35,499 nucleotides of DNA from Rhodospirillales bacterium (GCA_025351925.1 JANXVC010000049.1:1-35499), one strand, 5' to 3'. Positions 7,999-17,584 are shown, numbered from the stretch's first letter. A program made the numbers and translations. The notes: generated by a model not told the origin, from the sequence alone.

Positions 7999-9398
7999 CC
8001 CAGCTGGACCACCGGAAACGGCACTGCCTGCTCCAGCACGCGGGCACCGCGCAGCACGAGGTCGTCCCGGTACATCGCCGCCGACAACTGCACGCTGCGC
8101 GGCAGGCCGGTGGCGCCGACGCCCAGCGGTACGCTGATCGCCGGCTGCCGGGTGAGGTTGAACAGGGCGGTCCAGGGCGCCCAGTCCCGCATGAGCGCCT
8201 GCGACGGCTCGGTCGTGAGCGCGTCGGCCAACGGCGGCGGGCCGGGCACCGTGGGGCACAGCACGAGGTCGAATCGGCGGTGGAACCGTGCCATGAGGTG
8301 CGCGGCCTGGACCCGCAACGCCTCGGTCTGCATGAGCGCCGTTGCCGAAAGGCCTGCCTGCTCGGCTGCGACGTGTTGGATGCCGGCGTCGAGCAGGGCG
8401 CGCTGCTCTGCCGGCATTGCCTCGACCAACGACGCGAGCGCTGCGCCCCAGACCCGGCCAAAGCCCGCGCTGATATCTGGCAAACCAGGGTCCTCGTCGT
8501 CGATCTCGGCCCCGGCATCGGCCAGGACCGCGGCGGCGTGCTCCACGGCAGCGACGCCGTCAGCGTCCACCGGCGCGTCGAACCCAGGGCGGCGCAACAC
8601 CGAGACGCGCAGCCCCGCCACTCCCCGGTCGATGCCGCCCCGCCAGTCGCGGGGATCGTCCGGCAGGCTGAACGGGTCGCGGCCGTCGAAGCGCGCCAAA
8701 GCGGACAGCATCAGCGCGGCGTCCCGCACGGTACGGGTGATCGGCCCCGCCACGGCAACAGCGCCGAAAGCGCCGATCGGCCATTGCGGCACGCGCCCGA
8801 ATGTCGGCTTCAGCCCCACCACGCCGCACCAGGCAGCCGGGATCCGGATGCTACCGCCCGCGTCGGTGCCCAGATGCAAAGGCCCAAAGCCCGCTGCCGC
8901 CGCCGCAGCCGCGCCGCACGATGACCCGCCCGGCGTGCGCGACACGTCGAACGGATTGCGGGTGATGCCGTGCAGCGGACAATCCCCGGGCGTCTTCCAG
9001 CCGAACTCCGTGGTTGTCGTCTTGCCCAGGATCACGGCACCGGCGACCTTCAGTCCCAGCGCGGCAGGCGCATCGTCCGTTACGGGGATCGGCGACGTCG
9101 TGCGGCTGCCCCGCCGCGTCGGGAAACCCGCGAGGTCCACGAGGTCCTTCACCGTGCAGGGCACGCCGTCCAGCGCACCCAACGGCCGGCCGGCGTGCCA
9201 ACGCTGCGCGCTCTCGCCGGCGGCCTGCAGCGCACGCGGATTCATGACGGCGAAGGCATTCAGCGAGGGGTTATGCCGGGCGATGCGCTCGATCACCGCT
9301 TGAAGCGCCTCAACCGGGCTCAGCCGGCCGCTGGCATAATGCGCCAGCAGCGCCTCCGCCGACATCAAAGCGGGGTCGGTCATACGAGAGTCGGTCAT
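7995..9398 (-). CDS. Amidase signature family hydrolase
   Basis: A 467-residue cytosolic amidase from the ATG at 9398. The Ser-cisSer-Lys triad is visible: Lys84 in CTVKDLVD, cis-Ser159 in TPGGSSCG, and nucleophile Ser183 in GTDAGGSIRIPA. The usual GGSSGG loop reads GGSSCG here, a Cys in place of the second-last Gly. Family members hydrolyse carboxylic amides (including aryl amides, acylamino acids and Glu-tRNA amide sites); there are no gatB/gatC genes near, so GatA is unlikely. The ATG overlaps the stop of the gamma-glutamyltranspeptidase gene as ATGA, which indicates translational coupling and fixes the start over the longer ORF from 9422. Its pairing with GGT suggests sequential breakdown of a gamma-glutamylated or amidated compound. 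The 3' end overlaps the MFS gene by 4 bases. Confidence 0.9.
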   Translation of the reverse strand: MTDSRMTDPALMSAEALLAHYASGRLSPVEALQAVIERIARHNPSLNAFAVMNPRALQAAGESAQRWHAGRPLGALDGVPCTVKDLVDLAGFPTRRGSRTTSPIPVTDDAPAALGLKVAGAVILGKTTTTEFGWKTPGDCPLHGITRNPFDVSRTPGGSSCGAAAAAAAGFGPLHLGTDAGGSIRIPAAWCGVVGLKPTFGRVPQWPIGAFGAVAVAGPITRTVRDAALMLSALARFDGRDPFSLPDDPRDWRGGIDRGVAGLRVSVLRRPGFDAPVDADGVAAVEHAAAVLADAGAEIDDEDPGLPDISAGFGRVWGAALASLVEAMPAEQRALLDAGIQHVAAEQAGLSATALMQTEALRVQAAHLMARFHRRFDLVLCPTVPGPPPLADALTTEPSQALMRDWAPWTALFNLTRQPAISVPLGVGATGLPRSVQLSAAMYRDDLVLRGARVLEQAVPFPVVQLG

Positions 9399-10963
9399 GC
9401 CTGGGCGACCGCGGCGGACCACGGGGATAGCGCGTCGCTGATCCCGGTGCGCTGGCCGTCGCGGTCCTGGATCAGGTTCGGGCAGGCGAAGTTGACTGGC
9501 AGCACCGCGTGCTCGACCACCTCAGTCGGGCCATCCTCCCACAGCGCCGCCAGCACGTCCTCAGGCAGCCGCTGGTCGGCGTGTACCGTCTCCGCGTCCG
9601 ACACGTCGATACGCGGATAGTGCGCCGCGACCTGCGGGTCCATGCCGAAACCATCAATGAACGCCAGCATCTGCACGACGGCTGCGAGAATGCGACGCCC
9701 GCCGGACGCTCCAGCCGCCAGCACTGGACGCTCGCCGTCGCGCAGGATCACTGGGCACATGTTGGTCAGCGGGCGCTTGCCAGGGCTGACCGAGTTTGCC
9801 TGGCCGGGCCGCGGATCGAACCACATAACGCCGTTATTCATCAAAATCCCGGAGCCCGGCAGCACCACCCGGCTGCCCATGGACGACAGCAGGGTCGTCG
9901 TCATGGAGACCATCGTGCCGGCAGCGTCGCATACCGTGAGGTGCGTGGTGCAGCTCTCGGCCGCTTTCGGCTCGGCGTCGCCCAGGCCCGACAGGCGCTC
10001 GGCATAAGCGGCCCTCATCGCGCGGGCCAGGGCCACGAACCACGCGGCGTCCGGCGCGGTGCCCACGGGCGGCGCCATGTTCTGCAGCACCAGCGCCAGG
10101 GTCGGCCCGGCGGTCAGCCCGCCAGCGAGCTGCAAGGTCCGGCCCCGCCATGCCGCCTCCTCGCAGGGTAGCACCCGCGCCTCGCACCGGCGCAGGTCGT
10201 CCACGTCCAGCACGCCGCCCATCGCGGCGACGTCGGCGGCGACGCTGGCCGCCACGTCGCCCTCATACAGGTCGCGCAGCCCGGCATGAGCCAGGCGCTC
10301 CAGCGTGTCCGCCAGCCGGCCGAGCTGAAAGAAGCCAGGGTTGCCCTGATACGGCGGCACCGGCGGCAGGCCGTCCGGCAGGTAGATACGGGCGCTCTCG
10401 GGATAGCGCCGCAGCACCGCGGCGGCGTTGGCGACCTTGAGCGTGGTGAACCAATCCTGCGGCAGGCCGCGACGGGCCAGCGCGATCGCCGGCGCCATCA
10501 GCTCGCGGAGCGGCATGGTGCCGAACCGGCCCTGCATATGCGCATAGCCCGCGACCGCGGACGGCACGACGAATGAGAGCGGGCCGTGGATGTTGGCGTC
10601 GCCCTCCACCTCGGGCCAGGTGAACAGGTCCGCCTTGGTGCGGCCGGTCAGCTTGAAGTGCGCGGGATCGAGCCGGCCCGGCGCGCGCGGCCCAAAATCC
10701 ACGACCTCGGCCCGCTTTTGCCCGGCGCGATGCAGCAAGGCGAAGCCAGTGCCGCCCAGGCCGCTGTTCCACGGCTCGACTGCCGCCAGCGCCAGCGCTG
10801 TCGCCACCGCCGCATCGACCGCGTTGCCGCCCGCGTCTAGTACCGCGACACCCGCCAGCGCTGCGTCCCGGGACTGCGATACCACCATGCCGCGCCGGCC
10901 GGTCGCCGCCGATTTTTGTACTTCCCAGTGTTGGGTCAGGTGTGGCGGCGGCACATCAGTCAT
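9395..10963 (-). CDS. ggt: Gamma-glutamyltranspeptidase-family protein
   Basis: A 522-residue N-terminal-nucleophile hydrolase. It carries the family landmarks SQSRDAALAGVAVLDAGGNAVDAAVA near the N-terminus, a GLGGTGFALL turn, and the maturation site SCTTHLTVCDAAG in which Thr339 would be the autocleavage residue and catalytic nucleophile, then GSGILMNNGVMWFDPRPG and GKRPLTNMCP, close to the oxyanion and substrate loops. Typical GGTs cleave gamma-glutamyl bonds of glutathione or related amides. Unlike E. coli Ggt there is no signal peptide, so it probably works in the cytosol, and the residue following the catalytic loop is GSGI-L-MNN rather than the usual LNNxMDDF, so substrate choice may differ. 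The ATG at 10963 has GGAG 6 bases upstream. It is translationally coupled to the amidase downstream (ATGA). Confidence 0.88.
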   Translation of the reverse strand: MTDVPPPHLTQHWEVQKSAATGRRGMVVSQSRDAALAGVAVLDAGGNAVDAAVATALALAAVEPWNSGLGGTGFALLHRAGQKRAEVVDFGPRAPGRLDPAHFKLTGRTKADLFTWPEVEGDANIHGPLSFVVPSAVAGYAHMQGRFGTMPLRELMAPAIALARRGLPQDWFTTLKVANAAAVLRRYPESARIYLPDGLPPVPPYQGNPGFFQLGRLADTLERLAHAGLRDLYEGDVAASVAADVAAMGGVLDVDDLRRCEARVLPCEEAAWRGRTLQLAGGLTAGPTLALVLQNMAPPVGTAPDAAWFVALARAMRAAYAERLSGLGDAEPKAAESCTTHLTVCDAAGTMVSMTTTLLSSMGSRVVLPGSGILMNNGVMWFDPRPGQANSVSPGKRPLTNMCPVILRDGERPVLAAGASGGRRILAAVVQMLAFIDGFGMDPQVAAHYPRIDVSDAETVHADQRLPEDVLAALWEDGPTEVVEHAVLPVNFACPNLIQDRDGQRTGISDALSPWSAAVAQA

Positions 10964-11089
10964 GCGGTTCTCCGGGCTGCCATCCATGCTAAACCCAACC
11001 GGCCCTTCACAACCAGCTGTCCGGTTGACACAGAAGTGTCGCTGGACGTTCTTGTCCTACCAGTATCAGCCGGCGCCATCACGTCCGAA

Positions 11090-11101
11090 AGGATCGATCC
11101 T
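11090..11101. promoter_or_regulatory. 12-base perfect palindrome over the ribosome binding site of the glycosyltransferase gene
   Basis: AGGATCGATCCT at 11090-11101 is its own reverse complement and contains the AGGA of the Shine-Dalgarno that serves the ATG at 11104. It could fold as a 4-base stem with a TCGA loop or act as a protein site; with this length a chance occurrence is possible. Confidence 0.3.
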
Positions 11102-11103
11102 GT

Positions 11104-11850
11104 ATGACCAGCCGCCCCCGCGTCAGCTTTGTCGTCCCTGCCTTCAATGAGGAGCGTCTGCTGCCGGCGTGCCTGGCCGCGATCCAGGCGGAGATCGACC
11201 GCAGCGGATGCCATGCCGAGATCGTGGTGGTGAACAACGCCAGCACGGACGATACCGGCCGCATCGCCGCTGCGACGCCAGGGGTGATTGTGGTCGATCA
11301 GCCGATCAAGGGGCTGGTGCAGGCCCGCAGCGCCGGGTTCGCTGCGGCGACGGGGGAGCTGATCGCCAACATCGACGCCGACACGCTGGTACCGCCGGGC
11401 TGGCTCGACCGCGTGCTGGCGGAGTTCGCCCGCAGCCCGCGGCTGGTGGTGCTCAGCGGACCCTATGACTATTACGACGTGCCCATCCATATCCGCGCCG
11501 CCGCCCGGGTGTTTTATGCCGTAGGGTTCGCCACCTACGTATTCAACAAGCGCGTGCTCGGCGTCGGATCGATGGTGCAGGGGGGCAACTTCGTCCTGGT
11601 AAGGGACGCGCTGGCCGGCATCGGCGGCTTCAGCGATCGGTTTACCTTTTACGGCGAAGATACCGACATCGCGAGCCGCATGAGCCGCGTTGGGGACGTG
11701 AAATTCACCTATGCGCTCACCGCCAAATCGTCCGGACGCCGCCTGCAGGGGGACGGGCTGATCATGACCGGCCTGCGCTACAGCGCGAACTATCTTTGGG
11801 CGACGTACTTCAGGAAGCCGTTCACCACCGCCTGGAACGACTACCGCTGA
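11104..11850 (+). CDS. Family 2 glycosyltransferase
   Basis: A 248-residue GT-A fold glycosyltransferase. The N-terminal VSFVVPAFNEERLLPACLAA is the standard GT2 opening, VVVNNASTDDTG at 42-52 is the nucleotide-binding loop, and the metal-binding DxD motif is DAD at 91-93. The later part has GSMVQGGNFVLVRDALAGIGGF and FYGEDTDIASRMSRVG, the ED-type catalytic-base region. No transmembrane segment is clear, so it is peripheral at the inner face of the membrane. GT2 enzymes transfer sugars from UDP- or GDP-sugars or dolichyl/undecaprenyl carriers; donor and acceptor cannot be inferred. No other polysaccharide genes surround it, so it is isolated. A TTGACA hexamer at 11025-11030 could be a -35 box but no good -10 lies 17 bases on. 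Confidence 0.88.
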   Translation: MTSRPRVSFVVPAFNEERLLPACLAAIQAEIDRSGCHAEIVVVNNASTDDTGRIAAATPGVIVVDQPIKGLVQARSAGFAAATGELIANIDADTLVPPGWLDRVLAEFARSPRLVVLSGPYDYYDVPIHIRAAARVFYAVGFATYVFNKRVLGVGSMVQGGNFVLVRDALAGIGGFSDRFTFYGEDTDIASRMSRVGDVKFTYALTAKSSGRRLQGDGLIMTGLRYSANYLWATYFRKPFTTAWNDYR

Positions 11851-11899
11851 TCATGCGCCTCGCGTCGCTGGTTCGCATGGGGGTGACAGGAGCTAGCCT

Positions 11900-12787
11900 A
11901 TGATCGGAGTCGATTGGGGCACTACCAGTTTCCGTGCCTACCGCCTGCGCGGGCGCACGGTGCTGGACCGGTTGGCCCTGCCGCTCGGCATCCTGAGCGT
12001 GACCGAGGGCCGGTTCGAGCAGGCGCTGCAGGATGCCGTGGCGCCCTGGCTCGCTGACGGCGAGCGGCGCATCCTGATGTCCGGCATGATCGGCAGCCGC
12101 CAGGGCTGGATCGAGGCGCCGTACCTGCCCTGCCCTGCTGCCACCGCCGACCTGGCCGGTGCGCTGATTCGCGTCCCGTTCGACACGGCGGAGCTGCTGC
12201 TGGTGCCCGGCCTGACCGCGACCGATCCTGCCGGCGTGCCCGAGGTCATGCGCGGCGAGGAGGTGCAGATTTTCGGCGCGCTCGACTCGGCCAGTGCGGA
12301 CACAACGGTCTGCCTGCCGGGCAGCCACTCGAAATGGGCGCATGTCGCCAGTGGCAGTATCGAGAGCTTCAGTACGCATCTGACCGGGGAGGCTTTTGCC
12401 GCGCTGCGCAGCCACACGATCCTGGGCCGGCTGATGCAGGCGGACGCGCCGCCCGACGCCGACGCATTTCATCGTGGCGTGCTGCGCTCGGCCGCCCCCG
12501 GCGGGCTGCTGCACCATCTGTTCGGCGTCCGCACCCTGGGCCTTTTCGCCCAACTGCCGGAGGCCGCGTCGGCCTCCTATCTGTCGGGCCTGCTGATCGG
12601 CCACGAGGTCCACGCTGCCGCCGCCGGGTCGAATGTCCTGCTGATTGGCGCCGGCGCGCTATGCGAGCTGTATGGCCAGGCGATCGCCCTATGCGGCGGC
12701 AGCGCCACGCTGGCGAAGGCCGACGCGGCGGCGCAAGGTCTGGCGCTGATCGGAGAACAAGCCGCATGGACGTCCAGAAGCTCCTGA
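11900..12787 (+). CDS. dgoK: 2-dehydro-3-deoxygalactonokinase
   Basis: A 295-residue sugar-acid kinase of the ASKHA fold that phosphorylates 2-keto-3-deoxygalactonate at C6. The phosphate-1 loop is IGVDWGTTSFRAYRL at 2-16. Family-typical blocks follow: MSGMIGSRQGWIEAPYLPCP, VPGLT, PEVMRGEEVQIFG, VCLPGSHSKWAHV, and STHLTGEAFAALRSHTILG. The length matches DgoK. It starts at ATG 11900, 50 bases after the glycosyltransferase, with a modest ACAGGAGC ribosome site. The next gene begins 22 bases before its stop, so the two are surely cotranscribed. Together they form the De Ley-Doudoroff lower branch of galactonate catabolism. A dehydratase (dgoD) or galactose/galactonate dehydrogenase of the enolase family is absent from the window. 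Confidence 0.94.
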   Translation: MIGVDWGTTSFRAYRLRGRTVLDRLALPLGILSVTEGRFEQALQDAVAPWLADGERRILMSGMIGSRQGWIEAPYLPCPAATADLAGALIRVPFDTAELLLVPGLTATDPAGVPEVMRGEEVQIFGALDSASADTTVCLPGSHSKWAHVASGSIESFSTHLTGEAFAALRSHTILGRLMQADAPPDADAFHRGVLRSAAPGGLLHHLFGVRTLGLFAQLPEAASASYLSGLLIGHEVHAAAAGSNVLLIGAGALCELYGQAIALCGGSATLAKADAAAQGLALIGEQAAWTSRSS

Positions 12788-13389
12788 CCGCCTGCCCCCT
12801 GGTCGCTATCCTGCGCGGCATTCGGCCGGATGAGGTCGAGGCCGTGGGCGACGCCCTGGTCGCGGCGGGTCTGCGCATCATTGAGGTGCCGCTGAACTCG
12901 CCCGACCCGTTCGACAGCATCGCCCGCCTGGCGCGGCGGGTCGGTGACAGCGTGCTGATCGGCGCAGGCACGGTGATGCGTCCTGCCGACGTGGACCGCG
13001 TCGCCGACGCCGGCGGCCGGCTGATCGTGACGCCGCACGCCGATCCGGCCCTGGTCCGCGCCGCCAAGGCGCACGGCATGGTCGCCATGCCCGGCTTCTT
13101 CACGCCGGCCGAGGCGTTTGCCCTGCTCGACGCGGGCGCAGACGCGCTGAAGCTGTTCCCGGCGGAGGGCGGCAATCCGGCGATGCTGCGGGCGCTCCGG
13201 GCGGTGCTGCCGATAGGCACGATGGTGCTGCCAGTGGGCGGCATGGACGCGGGCTCGATGGGCGCTTGGCGGAACGCTGGCGCTACCGGGTTCGGCATCG
13301 GCTCCGCTATCTACCGGCCCGGCGATACCGCCACCACCGTCGCTGCCAAGGCCTCGACGTTGCTGGCCGCACTATCAAAGGTGGGGTGA
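12766..13389 (+). CDS. dgoA: 2-dehydro-3-deoxy-6-phosphogalactonate aldolase
   Basis: A 207-residue class I aldolase of the KDPG/KDPGal family that splits the phosphorylated keto-deoxy acid into pyruvate and glyceraldehyde 3-phosphate. Motifs: LVAILRGIRPDE (Arg17), IIEVPLNSP with catalytic Glu40, LIGAGTVM, and the Schiff-base Lys129 in ADALKLFPAE; the E. coli KDPGal aldolase has Glu37 and Lys126. The MxxPVGGM and GFGIGSAIYRPG phosphate-binding loops are present near the C-terminus. The ATG at 12766 overlaps the kinase gene by 22 bases and has GGAG 10 bases upstream. A longer ORF in the same frame starting at 12334 would be entirely antisense-free read-through of the kinase gene in another frame and is not credible as protein. 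Confidence 0.94.
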   Translation: MDVQKLLTACPLVAILRGIRPDEVEAVGDALVAAGLRIIEVPLNSPDPFDSIARLARRVGDSVLIGAGTVMRPADVDRVADAGGRLIVTPHADPALVRAAKAHGMVAMPGFFTPAEAFALLDAGADALKLFPAEGGNPAMLRALRAVLPIGTMVLPVGGMDAGSMGAWRNAGATGFGIGSAIYRPGDTATTVAAKASTLLAALSKVG

Positions 13390-13475
13390 TCCGCGCGGCT
13401 TGCTGACCACGCTAGCAACGGTCACACTCCCGCTTGACTGTCCGGACCGCCGCAGGGCGCCACCGGCAGCGATCC

Positions 13476-13483
13476 AGGGGAGG
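13476..13483 (+). promoter_or_regulatory. Strong Shine-Dalgarno that fixes a TTG start
   Basis: AGGGGAGG at 13476-13483 sits 5 bases before TTG at 13489. No ATG or GTG in the correct frame is available nearby upstream, and downstream ones would remove the first strand of the ATPase. This makes TTG the likely start of the following gene. Confidence 0.7.
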
Positions 13484-13488
13484 CGTGC

Positions 13489-14589
<1,101 letters not shown>

Positions 14590-14602
14590 AGGAGTTGGGA
14601 CT

Positions 14603-15379
14603 ATGATGCAGGACCTGACCGGCCGCGTCGTTTGGATCACCGGCGCTGGGACCGGGATCGGCCGCGCTATGGCGCTGGCGTTTGCCGAGGCTGGATGTCG
14701 CCTCGCGCTGACCGGCCGGTCGCGGGAGACGCTGGCGGAGACGCATCGCCTGGTCGAGGCGGCTGGGGGCCAATCCATGCTGGCGCTCGCAGATGTCGCA
14801 GATGCGCATCAGGTCACCCGCGCGCATTTGGAGGTCGTGGCGGCCCTGGGCGACGTGCAAATCCTCGTTAACAATGCCGGAACGAATGCCCGCAAGCGGC
14901 ACTGGCCGGACCTGTCGGCCGCCGACATGTCGGCCGTCATGGACGTAAACGTGAAGGGCCCGTTCCAATGCTCGCTTGCGGTGCTGCCGTCGATGCGGGA
15001 CCAGGGCGGCGGGCTGCTGATCCACGTCGCCTCGGTCGCCGGGACCGGCATCTTCACGGTGTCGGGGCCAAGCTACACCGCGTCGAAGCACGCCGCCCGC
15101 GCCATGTCGGCCACGATCAACGCCGAGGAGGGCATCCACGGCATCCGCAGCGTCTGCATCAACCCCGGCGAGGTCGCGACGCCGATCCTCGACACCCGCC
15201 CGAAGCCGCCCAGCGCCGAGGAGCGCGCCATCATGATCCAGCCCGAGGACATCGCCGCCGCCGCCGTATTCGCCGCCCGGATGCCGCCGCGCACCTGTAT
15301 GGCCGAGATGACGATCAATCCAACGGACAACCAGTTCTACCGAGCGGCCGCACAGGCGATCGCGGCGATGCCACGCTGA
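14603..15379 (+). CDS. SDR family NAD(P)-dependent oxidoreductase
   Basis: A 258-residue classical short-chain dehydrogenase. The cofactor loop TGAGTGIG is at 13-20, NNAG at 90-93, catalytic Ser144 in HVASVAG, and Tyr158-x3-Lys162 in SYTASKHAA. The residue at the end of strand 2 is TGRSRETL, with Arg after Gly, which favours NADP(H) over NAD(H). Family members reduce carbonyls or oxidise alcohols; a sugar or keto-acid is likely from the neighbours, but the exact substrate is unknown. Either of two adjacent ATGs (14603, 14606) could start it; AAGGAG at 14589-14594, overlapping the stop of the ATPase gene, is well placed. The last base of its stop is the first base of the next ATG (TGATG), so the two dehydrogenases are coupled. 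Confidence 0.92.
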   Translation: MMQDLTGRVVWITGAGTGIGRAMALAFAEAGCRLALTGRSRETLAETHRLVEAAGGQSMLALADVADAHQVTRAHLEVVAALGDVQILVNNAGTNARKRHWPDLSAADMSAVMDVNVKGPFQCSLAVLPSMRDQGGGLLIHVASVAGTGIFTVSGPSYTASKHAARAMSATINAEEGIHGIRSVCINPGEVATPILDTRPKPPSAEERAIMIQPEDIAAAAVFAARMPPRTCMAEMTINPTDNQFYRAAAQAIAAMPR

Positions 15380-16473
15380 TGGACGCGTTGCCGACGACGA
15401 CGGTTGACGCCGATACGCTGCGGAGCTTCATCGCCGAGATCTTCGTCGCGGCCGGATGCGACGCGGAGGAGGCCGGACGGATCGGCCATCATCTGGTGTC
15501 CGCCAACCTCGCGGGCCATGACAGCCACGGCGTGATCCGGGTGCCGCGCTATGTGCGGTGGCTCGCGGACGGCAAGGTCCGCGCCGGCCAGACGCCGACG
15601 GTGGTGACCGAGAGCGCGACCCACGCGGTGGTGGACGGCAATCTGGGCTTCGGCCAGACGATCGGGCCGCTTGCCGTCGATATGGGAATCGCGAAGGCCC
15701 AGGCGGCGGGGCTTGCTGTGGTGGCGCTGCGCAACTCCGGCCACATCGGCCGCGTGGGCGACTGGGCGGAGCGTGCGGCGGCCGCCGGGCTGGTCTCGAT
15801 TCACTTCGTGAACGTCGGCATGGGTGAGCTCGTGGCGCCGTTCGGCGGGGTGGACCGGCGGTTCGGCACCAATCCGTTCTGCATCGGCGTGCCGCAGCCG
15901 GGCGCGCCGCCGTTGCTGCTGGACTTCGCGACCAGCATGGTGGCCGAGGGCAAGGTGCTGGTCGCCAGCAACGGCGGCAAGCCCATTCCGCACGATGCGC
16001 TGATTGGCCCTGACGGCGCGCTGTCCAGCGACCCGCGCACGCTCTACGGTCCCATCGAGAACACCAGCGTACGCGACCCCGGCAACGGTGAGGGCGCGTT
16101 GCGGGCTTTCGGCGATCACAAGGGCTCCGGCATCGCCTTCATGTGCGAAATCCTGGCGGGCTGCCTGGCGGGCAGTCCGACTGCCGGGCCAAATCCCGGA
16201 GCAAAACGGGGCGGCATCGTGAACGGCATGCTGTCGATCTACCTCGACCCGCAGCACTTCGGGGCCGCCGGGTTCGCCGAAACTGCTCGAGGCTTTGCCG
16301 AGTACATCAAGGCGTCTCGCCCCGCCAGCCCGGGCGGTGAGGTCTTGGTGCCCGGCGATGCCGAGAGCCGCACCCGGACCGCCCGGCTACGCGACGGCGT
16401 GCCGCTACAGGTCGAGACCTGGGCCGCGATCCAGGCAACCGGGGCTAAGCTGGGACTCTCACCGCCGGGTTAG
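15379..16473 (+). CDS. Malate/L-lactate (Ldh2) family NAD(P)-dependent dehydrogenase
   Basis: A 364-residue member of the Ldh_2 family (relatives: ureidoglycolate, sulfolactate, hydroxycarboxylate and 2,3-diketo-L-gulonate dehydrogenases), which are not related to classical malate dehydrogenase. Landmarks: NLAGHDSHGVIRVPRY at the N-terminal domain with the catalytic His pair, VVALRNSGHIGRVGDWAERA, FGTNPFCIGVP, LLLDFATSMVAEGKV, and FGDHKGSGIAFMCEILAG. The family works as a cytosolic homodimer with NAD(P)H. It starts at ATG 15379 sharing a base with the SDR stop. A longer ORF from 14968 in this frame lies over the SDR gene and is not real. The 3' end overlaps the convergent FAD oxidoreductase by 29 bases. 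A 2-hydroxy acid substrate is likely, the exact one unknown. Confidence 0.92.
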   Translation: MDALPTTTVDADTLRSFIAEIFVAAGCDAEEAGRIGHHLVSANLAGHDSHGVIRVPRYVRWLADGKVRAGQTPTVVTESATHAVVDGNLGFGQTIGPLAVDMGIAKAQAAGLAVVALRNSGHIGRVGDWAERAAAAGLVSIHFVNVGMGELVAPFGGVDRRFGTNPFCIGVPQPGAPPLLLDFATSMVAEGKVLVASNGGKPIPHDALIGPDGALSSDPRTLYGPIENTSVRDPGNGEGALRAFGDHKGSGIAFMCEILAGCLAGSPTAGPNPGAKRGGIVNGMLSIYLDPQHFGAAGFAETARGFAEYIKASRPASPGGEVLVPGDAESRTRTARLRDGVPLQVETWAAIQATGAKLGLSPPG

Positions 16474-17584
16474 CCTTGGCGAAGCGGCGCGGATCGATGG
16501 CAGACAAGATGGCGCCGGCAGGGCCTGGGTCGCGCCCGGCGATCACGTCGGCCACCAGCTTCCCGGCCGCCGGCGAGGTCTGGATGCCATAGCCGCCCTG
16601 CCCCACGCACCAAAAGAATCCCTCATCGGCGCCGCTCCAGCCGAACGCCAGGCTGCGGTCGGGGGTGAAGGTGCGCAGGCCCGCCCAGCTATGCTCGATG
16701 CGCCGCACCTCGATGTCCAGCGCCTGCTGCATGCGGTCGATGGCGATGGCGACATCCAGCTCGTCCGGTGCCACGTCATGCGCGTGCATATCGGTCTCGT
16801 CGGCCGGGCTGACCATCAGCTTGGTGCGGGCCTCGGTGCGAATATACCAGGTGTGGTCCACGTCTTGTACCAACGGCCAACGGGTCACCTGCCAAGGCAC
16901 CGGGTCGATAACGACTCCGGTGCGGCGCTTGGGCACGAGGCCGAGCGGCGCGACGCCGGCCTGTTCCGCGACTTGATCGCCCCAGGCACCGGCAGCGTTG
17001 ACCACGACCGGGGCGGTGAAAATGTCGCCCCCATCGGTCTGCACATGCCACAGCCCGGCCTGCCGCTCGATCCGGCCGGTGCGGCTGCGCAGTGCCAGAG
17101 CGCCATCGCGGGTGCGCACCAGGCGCAAGAAGCCCTGATGCAGGGCCGCAACGTCCATGTCGAACGCGTCATCCTCGATCGCTGCCTGAACGGCGTAGCC
17201 CGGCCGCAATGCCGGTATCAGCACCGTAACCTCGGCGAGCGATGCCTCGCGCAGCCCGGTCCCCTCAGCGAGCAGGCGGCCGAGGTGGTCGCGCTGCTCC
17301 GGCGGGGCCAGGAACACCACGGGGCGCTGCGCCAGGATCGGGGCGTCGGTGAACCCCTCGGGCGGATGCTCGAAGAATTGCCGCGAGAGGCCGGTCAGCG
17401 TCCGCACGTCTGGCGGTCCGTAGTTCTGAATCCAGATGGCGGCGGAGCGACCGGTGCTGTGATAGCCGGCGGCCTCCTCGGCCTCGATCAGCGCGACCCG
17501 GCGGTCGGCCGAGAGATGGGCAGCGACGGTCGCCCCCGCGATCCCAGCACCGATGACGATGGCGTCGAAAGCATGCGTGTCCAT
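16445..17584 (-). CDS. FAD-dependent oxidoreductase, D-arginine dehydrogenase (DauA)-like
   Basis: A 379-residue DAO-family flavoprotein. The dinucleotide loop IGAGIAGATVAAHLS begins at residue 11, followed by an Glu-ended strand (VALIEAE) and the stretch AGYHSTGRSAAIW with the FAD-contacting residues. The segments PPEGFTDAP, TVLIPALR, VVVNAAGAWGD, PLGLVPKRRTGVV, AHDVAPDELDVAI, SWAGLRTFTPDRS and FFWCVGQGGYGIQTSPAAGK follow the order of Pseudomonas DauA, as remembered. DauA oxidises a broad range of D-amino acids to 2-keto acids and passes electrons to quinones or other acceptors rather than O2. Neighbour genes are a TRAP transporter 51 bases upstream on the same strand, so an imported D-amino acid or related acid is a fair guess. 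It overlaps the convergent Ldh2 gene by 29 bases. No strong ribosome site precedes the ATG. Confidence 0.88.
   Translation of the reverse strand: MDTHAFDAIVIGAGIAGATVAAHLSADRRVALIEAEEAAGYHSTGRSAAIWIQNYGPPDVRTLTGLSRQFFEHPPEGFTDAPILAQRPVVFLAPPEQRDHLGRLLAEGTGLREASLAEVTVLIPALRPGYAVQAAIEDDAFDMDVAALHQGFLRLVRTRDGALALRSRTGRIERQAGLWHVQTDGGDIFTAPVVVNAAGAWGDQVAEQAGVAPLGLVPKRRTGVVIDPVPWQVTRWPLVQDVDHTWYIRTEARTKLMVSPADETDMHAHDVAPDELDVAIAIDRMQQALDIEVRRIEHSWAGLRTFTPDRSLAFGWSGADEGFFWCVGQGGYGIQTSPAAGKLVADVIAGRDPGPAGAILSAIDPRRFAKANPAVRVPA

Noticed and set aside
11024-11047. Sigma-70 promoter before the glycosyltransferase (TTGACA)
   Set aside because: The TTGACA hexamer is good but no -10-like hexamer lies 16-18 bases downstream, so I do not claim a promoter.
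12334-13389. Extended start for the KDPGal aldolase
   Set aside because: The extra 144 codons are read in another frame across the kinase gene and have no family match; the start at 12766 matches the catalytic residue numbering of E. coli.
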